Of a DNA stretch of 64,000 nucleotides, positions 1 to 11,000 are shown piece by piece. Made by a program: the position numbers and the translations under genes. How positions within the stretch are numbered: the stretch's first letter is position 1; each line of letters begins with the position of its first letter. The notes beneath the pieces are model-generated. The model did no database searches, had not been told where the DNA came from, and saw only the letters and a program-made list of their open reading frames with translations. Source of the DNA: Ereboglobus sp. (GTDB taxonomy: Bacteria > Verrucomicrobiota > Verrucomicrobiia > Opitutales > Opitutaceae). The stretch lies in assembly GCA_029974595.1 (NCBI GenBank), contig JARKRC010000041.1, positions 1 to 64,000 of the forward strand, read 5' to 3'.

Positions 1-2
1 AA

Positions 3-3134
<3,132 letters not shown>

Positions 3135-3155
3135 TATAACCGGCGATTTTCCAAG

Positions 3156-5240
3156 ATGAGTGGTTTTCTAAAACATGTTCTGGCCTCGGTTGCCGTGCTC
3201 GTCTCCGCCGTCGGTCTCCGCGGGGAGAAAAGCACGCCGCTTTCCGCGCTGGACCTCGACTGCGTGGTGCATGTGCGCTCGCGCATCGCGCCGCCGCCGA
3301 AACCTGGGCAGAGCGTTTCCGGAAGCCCGATTTCGATTGGCGGAAGGAAGTTTGCGGACGGATTTGGCATGCACGGCATTTCGCGTTTGCAAATCGAGAT
3401 GGACGGGCGCGCCACACGTTTTACCGCATGGACGGGGCTCACCGACGATTCTCCCGATCCCGGGCCGGTCTGGTATGAAATCCTGGGCGACGGCCGCATG
3501 TTATACGAGGGCGAGCCAATCAAACGCGGCGATGCCGCGAGAGAGGTGGATTTGGATATCAGCGGCATCCGAACCCTGGTATTGGTTGTGCATTCGCCCG
3601 ATTACTTCAATGTGCACACAGCATGGGCCGCCGCGCGGATTGCATATGAAGGTGAAACCCCCAGGGCGGTAATCCCGCCGCGTGAGAAGCCCTATATTCT
3701 TACGCCGCCATCGCCTCGGGAACCTCGCATCAATGGCGCGGCGGTCTTCGGCGTGCGACCGGGCAGCCCCGTGCTCTTTCAGGTCGCGGCAACGGGGGAC
3801 CGGCCCATGCGTTTTGCCGCGGAAAACATGCCGTCGGGACTCGCGCTGGACGCGGCGACGGGGCGTTTCTCGGGAAAAATCGCGCGCCCAGGCAAATACT
3901 CCGTGCTTGTCAGCGCAAGCAACGCGCTCGGAAAGGCGGCCCGCGAAATCACCTTTGTGGTTGGTGACACGCTCGCGCTGACGCCTCCGATGGGGTGGAA
4001 CAGCTGGAACTGTTTTGCCGACCATGTGACCGCGGAGGATGTGCGCACCACCGCCGATTTGTTTATGAAACACGGACTCCCGAATCACGGGTGGTCGTAT
4101 ATCAATATAGATGATTTTTGGATGACGCGGCCGCCGCCGGATGATGCGCTTTGGGAAAAACTGGCGGGGCGCGCCATCGAGCGGGGTTATGCTCCGCTGA
4201 AAGTTCCCGGCGCGGACGATCTCCCCCGGCTCGCGAGCCCGGCGCGCGACAGTGAGGGGCGCATCAACGCGAACCCGCGTTTTGCCGACATGCAGGGACT
4301 GGTGGATCATGTGCATTCGCTCGGTTTGAAAATCGGCATTTACAGTTCGCCCGGACCGCTTACCTGCGGGCGGTGCACCGGGAGTTTCGGCCATGAGGAG
4401 CAGGACGCGCGGCGGTTTGCGGAGTGGGGATTCGATTTATTAAAATACGACTGGTGCTCCTACCGGTTTTTCGTTCCGCCTTATGACAGAATATCAAAGG
4501 AGGAACTGCAAAGACCGTTCATCGTCATGCACGAGGCGCTTGCGAAACAGCCGCGCGACATCGTGTTCAGCATGTGCCAGTATGGGCTCGGGGACAGTTG
4601 GGAGTGGGGGGCGGATGTCGGGGCCAATCTCTGGCGCACCACCCGGGATATTATTGACACTTGGTCGAGTATGTCGGGAATCGGCTTCTCGCAAAGCGAG
4701 CTGGCGCAGTATGCCGGACCGGGGCACTGGAACGATCCTGATATAATGGTCATCGGTCATGTGGGCTGGCATGCGGCCCGGCGCGCCTCGCGTCTCACAC
4801 CGGATGAACAATACACACATGTTTCGCTCTGGAGTTTGCTGGCCGCGCCTTTGCTCATCGGGTGCGATCTCACCAGGCTCGATGATTTCACACTCAATCT
4901 CATCACCAACGACGAAGTCATCGCCGTAAACCAGGATCCCCTGGGCCGGGCGGCGCGGCGCGTGTCCCGTGATCGCAATCTCGAAGTGTGGGCGCGCCCG
5001 CTGGCGGACGGCTCGGTGGCGGTCGGATTGTTCAACCGGGGCGAATTGCCCGCGAGAGTGACCACGCGCTGGGACAACCTCGGCATTCACGGCGCTCGCG
5101 TCGTGCGCGATTTGTGGCGACAGCGCGACCTCGGCTCGTTCGAGGGGGAATTTTCCGCGGAGGTCGCACGGCACGGGGTGGTGTTTGTCAAATTATATAA
5201 ATTCGGAAAAACAATGGACAAAAACAAACAGGGGGAATGA
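3156..5240 (+). CDS. Alpha-galactosidase, GH27, with N-terminal NPCBM-like and Ig-like domains
   Basis: Secreted glycosidase predicted to remove terminal alpha-linked galactose. A signal peptide covers about residues 1-23. An NPCBM-type carbohydrate-binding region follows (about 30-165; FADGFGMHGISRLQIEMDG), then a putative Ig/cadherin-like domain (about 185-272; ALDAATGRFSG), then the GH27 barrel from about 275 (LTPPMGWNSWNCF, SYINIDDFWM). The likely nucleophile Asp is in LLKYDWCSY and the acid/base Asp in ANLWRTTRDIID; GHWNDPDIM is also typical of the family. The 694-residue length fits a GH27 core with two extra modules. It starts 21 bases after the TonB receptor and ends at the start of the sialidase gene, so co-transcription is likely. 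Family call secure; whether the substrate is mucin or plant galactan cannot be told from sequence. Confidence 0.92.
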   Translation: MSGFLKHVLASVAVLVSAVGLRGEKSTPLSALDLDCVVHVRSRIAPPPKPGQSVSGSPISIGGRKFADGFGMHGISRLQIEMDGRATRFTAWTGLTDDSPDPGPVWYEILGDGRMLYEGEPIKRGDAAREVDLDISGIRTLVLVVHSPDYFNVHTAWAAARIAYEGETPRAVIPPREKPYILTPPSPREPRINGAAVFGVRPGSPVLFQVAATGDRPMRFAAENMPSGLALDAATGRFSGKIARPGKYSVLVSASNALGKAAREITFVVGDTLALTPPMGWNSWNCFADHVTAEDVRTTADLFMKHGLPNHGWSYINIDDFWMTRPPPDDALWEKLAGRAIERGYAPLKVPGADDLPRLASPARDSEGRINANPRFADMQGLVDHVHSLGLKIGIYSSPGPLTCGRCTGSFGHEEQDARRFAEWGFDLLKYDWCSYRFFVPPYDRISKEELQRPFIVMHEALAKQPRDIVFSMCQYGLGDSWEWGADVGANLWRTTRDIIDTWSSMSGIGFSQSELAQYAGPGHWNDPDIMVIGHVGWHAARRASRLTPDEQYTHVSLWSLLAAPLLIGCDLTRLDDFTLNLITNDEVIAVNQDPLGRAARRVSRDRNLEVWARPLADGSVAVGLFNRGELPARVTTRWDNLGIHGARVVRDLWRQRDLGSFEGEFSAEVARHGVVFVKLYKFGKTMDKNKQGE

Positions 5241-5245
5241 GGACG

Positions 5246-8002
5246 ATGAATAAAAAGCATTTCTGTTTTGATATGTTGCCGCGATTTCTTGGCGCATTTT
5301 GCGTCCAGGCGGGCTGGAAGCCTGCGCCACGCCGGCAAGGCGCGCCGTCCTGTTTTTGGGCTTTGGGTCTTGGGCTTTTGGGATTTGTCATTTCCGCGGG
5401 CGGCGCGCTGGCGGCGGGCGCCCCCGCATTTTGGGGGCAGGATTTGTTTATTGGCGGGAGAGGCGCGTATCACACCTACCGAATTCCCGCGATGGTGGTC
5501 ACGACCAAGGGCACGATCCTCGCCTTTTGCGAAGGACGACGAAACAGTTCCAGCGACAGCGGCGCGATTGACATTCTGCTGCGGCGGAGCACGGACGACG
5601 GACGCACCTGGGGGCCGATTCTGCGGGTGCACGGGATTGATGAGGGAAAAGTGACCATCGGCAATCCAGTGCCCATCGTGGATCGTCAAACTGGCGATGT
5701 CCATCTGCTCCTGTGCGAGGACGGCAAAAAATTGTTTTATATGAAAAGCGCGGACGACGGCCTGTCGTTCACCGTTCCGCGCGAGATCACGGAAGTGGTG
5801 AATGAGCAATGTCAGCGCATCGGCTTCAAATGGGTTCACATGCTGACCGGGCCGGGGCACGGCCTGCAAATGCGCTCGGGGCGTTTGATTGTGCCATTGA
5901 AGCCCGCCGGACCGCCGCAGGACGGCGTGAAGCGGCGCACGGGCGTCATCTACAGCGACGATCACGGGCAAACATGGAAGCCCGGCGGCATCGTGCCGCA
6001 CACCATCGGCGAGTTGAGCGAGAGCACCGTGATCGAGCGCACCGACGGCAAGCTGATGATAAACATGCGCTGGCACGACGGCTATTTCCGCGCCACCAGC
6101 CTGAGCGCCGACGGCGGCCTCACTTGGAGCGCGCCGAAGATAGAAGAAAGCCTGCCCGACCCCGTCAACCAAGGCAGCCTGCTGGCGTGCTCGGAGGTCT
6201 TCGGGCCGGAGGACAGGCGTGTGTTGTTCTCCAATCTCGACCAAGGCAAAATCATCCCCGAAAAAGGCAGGACGGTCTTTAGCTCCCGTGCCCGCCTCAC
6301 CGTGCGCCTGAGCCATGACGACGGCGACACGTGGAACGAATCCTGTCTCATCACGCCCGGCTTTTCAGGGTATTCCGACCTCGCGATGACGCGCGACGGC
6401 AAGGTGCTGCTCCTGTATGAAAACGGGAAGGAAATCTATTCCGAAAAACTCACCTTCGTATGCTTCGACCTGGCGTTTTTGAAGGAGAAGGGAATGACGG
6501 CCCCCGCCGCCAGCATCCGGGCAGGCCTGGAGTTTGCGCCGTTGTTTCGTGATCACGCTGTCCTCCAGCACGGCAGGCCCGTTCCGGTGTGGGGCAGGGC
6601 GGCGGCGGGCGAAAGCGTCACCATTTCATTCGCGGCCCAGAAAGTTTCCGTTACCGCGGATGCCAGCGGACGCTGGAAAGCGACACTGGCCGCGCTCGCG
6701 CCAAATAAACAGGGCGCGGATCTGACAGTCTCGGGGAAAACGGAAACCTTGGTAGTGCGCAATGTATTGGTTGGCGAGGTCTGGCTTGCCGCCGGACAGG
6801 CCGCCATGGAAATGCCCGTGCGCGATGCCTTGAAAGACGCCGGCGCGGATGTCGCGCAGCATCCTCTCATTCGTGAAATAAAGATCGAGCGCAGATCGAA
6901 GGAGGCGCAGGAGGAAGTCACGGGAGGCAATTGGAAATCCGCCGACCCGGAAAACGCGGGGGCATTCGGCGCCTTGGGATATTTTTTCGCGAACGCTTTA
7001 TATGAACAGCTGGATGTTCCCATCGGCATTATAAATTGTTCGTGGAGTTATGCGCCCATCGATGCGTGGTTGAGCCCGGAATCAAGCGATCCGCGTCACG
7101 GCCCCGCGTTTGCCGCGTTGCAGGAGCGCTGGCAGGAGGCGCTTCGCGCATACCCCGGGGCGCTGGCAAAATTCACCGCTGACATGAATGCGTGGAAGGA
7201 CGCGGAATCGAAGGCGAAGGCCGAAGGAAAACCGTTCAAGAAACCGCGTCCTCGCCGACCTTCCGGGCCGGGACAGAACACCGCGCTGAATGGCATTTAT
7301 AACGGGATGATCCATCCGCTGGCTCCTTATGCGATGAGTGGCGTCATCCTTTCTTTAGGCGAGAGCGACGCTTTGCGCAAGGAGGTCGACCAGGACAGCC
7401 GGGCTGCGTATTTCACCGCGCTCATCGTTGGCTGGCGGCGCGCCTTTGGTCGCGAGGATCTTCCATTCTACTGGGAGCAGCTCGGCAGCCCTGCCGGCGA
7501 GTCCGATTTCGCGCTGCGCCGCGCCTATTTCCGCGAGGCGCAGTCCAAGGCGCTGCTTCTTCCTGCCACCGGGCAGGCTGTCACCATTGATCTCGGCGCT
7601 TCGAAAGACAGCCGCAGCGCCGTCGCGGAACGGCTTGCCCGCCTCGCCTTAAAAAACACTTACGGTCGCGCCCTCCAGGACATCGGCCCGGTGCCCGCCG
7701 GTGCACAGCCGGTCGAAAACGGCTTTCGCGTGGATTTCACGAACTGCCCCGGAGGATTGGAATCATCGTCCGCCCGGCCCGGCGGCTTTGAACTGGCGGG
7801 ACGCGACGGCCACTTCAAACCCGCAGCCGCTGAAATCAAGGGCGCCTCCGTACTCGTGACTTCGCCGGACATTCCGCGTCCCGCCTACATCCGCTATGGG
7901 TGGAGCCTCGCTCACCAGGCATCCCTGCGCAACAAGGAGGGACTGCCTGCCGCGCCTTTCCGGACGGATAATGTTCCGCTCGAGAAGCCGGCAAAAAAAT
8001 GA
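5246..8002 (+). CDS. Sialidase (GH33) fused to a degenerate sialate O-acetylesterase domain
   Basis: Two-domain secreted protein of about 918 residues. The N-terminal half (about 55-410) is a GH33 propeller with Arg motif YHTYRIPAM, acid/base region SSSDSGAIDIL, Asp boxes STDDGRTWGP, SDDHGQTWKP, SADGGLTWSAP and SHDDGDTWNE, the Glu in SESTVIE, a second Arg in NMRWHDGYFR, a third in SRARLTVRLS and the Tyr region FSGYSDLAM. The C-terminal half (about 425-915) has the layout of sialic-acid 9-O-acetylesterases (SASA), but the GQSNM nucleophile motif reads GQAAM (Ala at 6800-6802) and the usual DIHP His region reads SKDSRSAVAERLA. The esterase half is therefore probably inactive or binding-only. 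The ATG at 5246 is preferred over one at 5237 that overlaps the previous stop. The signal region is partly encoded by a dispersed repeat. Confidence 0.9.
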   Translation: MNKKHFCFDMLPRFLGAFCVQAGWKPAPRRQGAPSCFWALGLGLLGFVISAGGALAAGAPAFWGQDLFIGGRGAYHTYRIPAMVVTTKGTILAFCEGRRNSSSDSGAIDILLRRSTDDGRTWGPILRVHGIDEGKVTIGNPVPIVDRQTGDVHLLLCEDGKKLFYMKSADDGLSFTVPREITEVVNEQCQRIGFKWVHMLTGPGHGLQMRSGRLIVPLKPAGPPQDGVKRRTGVIYSDDHGQTWKPGGIVPHTIGELSESTVIERTDGKLMINMRWHDGYFRATSLSADGGLTWSAPKIEESLPDPVNQGSLLACSEVFGPEDRRVLFSNLDQGKIIPEKGRTVFSSRARLTVRLSHDDGDTWNESCLITPGFSGYSDLAMTRDGKVLLLYENGKEIYSEKLTFVCFDLAFLKEKGMTAPAASIRAGLEFAPLFRDHAVLQHGRPVPVWGRAAAGESVTISFAAQKVSVTADASGRWKATLAALAPNKQGADLTVSGKTETLVVRNVLVGEVWLAAGQAAMEMPVRDALKDAGADVAQHPLIREIKIERRSKEAQEEVTGGNWKSADPENAGAFGALGYFFANALYEQLDVPIGIINCSWSYAPIDAWLSPESSDPRHGPAFAALQERWQEALRAYPGALAKFTADMNAWKDAESKAKAEGKPFKKPRPRRPSGPGQNTALNGIYNGMIHPLAPYAMSGVILSLGESDALRKEVDQDSRAAYFTALIVGWRRAFGREDLPFYWEQLGSPAGESDFALRRAYFREAQSKALLLPATGQAVTIDLGASKDSRSAVAERLARLALKNTYGRALQDIGPVPAGAQPVENGFRVDFTNCPGGLESSSARPGGFELAGRDGHFKPAAAEIKGASVLVTSPDIPRPAYIRYGWSLAHQASLRNKEGLPAAPFRTDNVPLEKPAKK
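5301..5391 (+). repeat. Dispersed repeat sequence inside the sialidase signal region
   Basis: Bases 5301-5333 resemble the GGGCTGGAAGCCCGTGCCAC family found between genes at 13693 and 49668. Bases 5351-5391 are a T/G-rich run of TTTGGG/CTTTGGG/CTTGGG units. Both are read in frame; the second supplies the hydrophobic stretch WALGLGLLGFVIS that looks like the signal-peptide core of the sialidase. Confidence 0.5.
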
Positions 8003-8074
8003 ACGGATGCGTCGCACCCGTATAAAAATGCGCAACCTCAACCTTCTCTTATCAACTCACAATCCCCTGTCGTT

Positions 8075-11000
8075 ATGAAACACACCGCCCCCCTCCATTC
8101 TGGCCTTTCATTCTGTGCGCGCATGTTTGCGCTGGCTGTCTTTGCGCTGGCAAACATGCCGCTGCGGGCCGACCCGCCCCCGCCATCGGGCAATATAGTT
8201 GCCGACACAGTTATAGATCCCGTGGACCGGGTGCAAATCACCGCTGCATCACCGATCGCTTATAATATTTACGACGGAGTGACATTGACTTTGCGCAATG
8301 GCAGCAGCACCGCCAATGGAGGTGTTTTCCTGGCGGGCGGAAATCTCACCATAGGCCCATCCGGCACCTTGGGAACGGGAAGGGTCATTTTTGAAAACAA
8401 CCAAACTTCGGGGCAGGGCGGGGTGCTTTATGTGAATTCAGGACGTTCTGTGAACATTACCAACAGCATATTTAGAAACAATGCTTCCAGCAACAACTCC
8501 GGGGCCGGCGTCATCAGGAATGATTCAAATGCAGGAAGCATAAATCTGTCACGGGTCTTGTTTGAGGGCAATTCAGCGCAAATCGGCGCGGTCATTCGAA
8601 ATTATGCCGCGGGCGGAGTGTTTGTGACAACGGGAACATTTCTTGGCAATTATACCAGCGGCACCTCGTCTTCGGCGGGCATGGGCGGCGCGATTCAAGT
8701 GGGCAGCGCCACTGCGGAGACCAACCTGGTCGATGTCGCATTCATCGCCAATCGCGCGGGGCGCGACGGCGGCGCCATCATGAACTCCGGCAACGCCGGT
8801 GTGGTATTGAGGGATATGCAGGAGTTCACGGGCAATTGGGGGGGACGCTCCGGCGGCGCCATTTATGATAATAACAATGCCGTCACGAGCGGAAATTCCG
8901 TTGAATTTATATATTCGGGTTCCACTGGTAAGGATGATTTTGTATATTCTGGAAATGTTGCTGGCGGGCTCGGTGCAATTGTTCCCGAAGCCACGCTGGT
9001 TTCCGGGACCTATACCATGACGCCTCTGGCCAGGTCGGGTGGGTTTTATTATGCAAACAATGCCGGCTGGCTTAGGTTTAACATCGCTGGCACTGTCACC
9101 TTGTCCATCGGCCAGGCAGGCAATCCCGCCGCCTTCGACTCCATCGCAACCGCCAATGCGGGAACCGGCGCGAAGCTGGACAAAGCCGGAGCGGGGCGGC
9201 TCATTCTCCACGCCGACAATGCTTATTTTCAAGGCACGGTGAACGTCAACGAGGGCTCCTTGCTGCTCGGCAATCAAGACGCGCGGCTCGGCGGCGTGAT
9301 CAACGTGGCGACCGGCGCGACCTTTGGCGGCGCGGGCACATTGACCACGCTGAACCAATCAAACGCGGTTGTTGCCGGGAGGACAATCGTGAGCACTTCT
9401 GCAGGCGCGTTTATACAAACGGGCAACCCGACCGCCGTGGACGCGGAGACTTTGACGGTGGGTGGGGACTTGGTGGCGGGGGCAGGGATCACCTTTTCGC
9501 ACGACCTATTCACCAGCGGCTCGGCGAGCCTGCTGCGCGTGGCCAATCTGAGTCTGGCGGGCACCGGGACGGTCAACCTCGGATTGCTGGCGACCGGCTC
9601 GTTCGCGCTCATCGAGTGGACGGGCTCCGGGCTCGGGGCTGGGGATTTGAGCCAGCTCATTCTGACGGTGGACGGCGTGGCGAGCAACCCGCGCAGCACC
9701 GCAGCGCTTTCCTTGTCGGGCAACCAGCTTGTCGTGACCAACACGGTGAACAACCTGATCATGCGCTGGACCGGCGCCGAGGGAGCCAGCTGGACGCGCC
9801 GCCCCTCCACGGCGCAGAAAAACTGGACGGACGCCGGGGGTTCGTCCGAGAACCGGTTTTTCAATGCGGACAGCGTGGTGTTCGACGGTGTGGCCGATGC
9901 GGCCAACGCCGAAAACCGCGACATCACCATCGATGCCGGCGGAGTGGTGGTCTCGGGCATGGAGGTGACGGGCACGGCGCGTTATGTATTTGGCGGAGCA
10001 GGCGGCATCGAGGCCGACGCCGGCGCGGTGGGCAGCGCGGCATTTGCACCGTCGGGCAAGTTGAAAAAAAGCGGCGCCGGCGAACTGGCCTTCGTCAACA
10101 CCGGGTCAAACCTTTTTCAAGGCGGCATCGAAATCGCAGGCGGCGTGCTCGCCTTTGACCACGCGGGGCAGCTCGGCTCCGGCACGGGCGGGATCGCATT
10201 TGTCGATTCAGCCACGCTGCGCGCCGCCGGCACGGTTACCGGAACATTGACCGGCGGCATCAACATCGCCGCGGGCAAGACCGCCGGTGTGGAGGTGGAG
10301 CAGGCAGGCGCGCTCGTTTACGCCGGGGCGCTGACCTCGGCGGCGGATTCGACGCTGCGCAAGACCGGCGAAGGCGCGCTGCTTCTCACCGGTGACAGTT
10401 CGGCCAATACCGGTACGGTCGCATTGGAAGCGGGCGCGCTGACACTGGCAACGCCCGGCGCGGCGCTCGGCGGGAAAATCACCGTGGGCTCCGGCGCGAC
10501 ACTCGGCGGCGTGGGCACAACAGGCGGCTCGGTCAAGCTCGCCGCCGGCGGCATCCTGGAAGCCGGGCTCGACACCACGCAATCCGGCACGCTCACCGTG
10601 AACAATCTGGAGATGACCGGCGAAGCCATGGTGCGGATGGATTTGTTCAAGGATGCCGATACCGGCGGCTACCAAAAAAGCGACCGGATTATCGACACGG
10701 GCGCCTCCGTCATCAGCGGTACAAACACAATCGACCTCACCTCTTTTGCATCGGGGACGTTCAACCTCGGGAACCTCACCGGCCTGGCCGCCGCCGGGCG
10801 CGTGACACTCAGCGGCATGACGCTGCCCTCCGGCGGGCGCCTCACGGCGGAGCTGACCAACAGTTCCGGCGTATTGAAACTGGTGACGACCTCGGACCAG
10901 TCCCGGGAGATGACATGGACGGGCAGCAGCGGCTCGACTTGGAATCTCGCGCAGGCGAACTGGACGGGAGCCGGCGCGGTGAACCAGTTCAGCTACGGCG

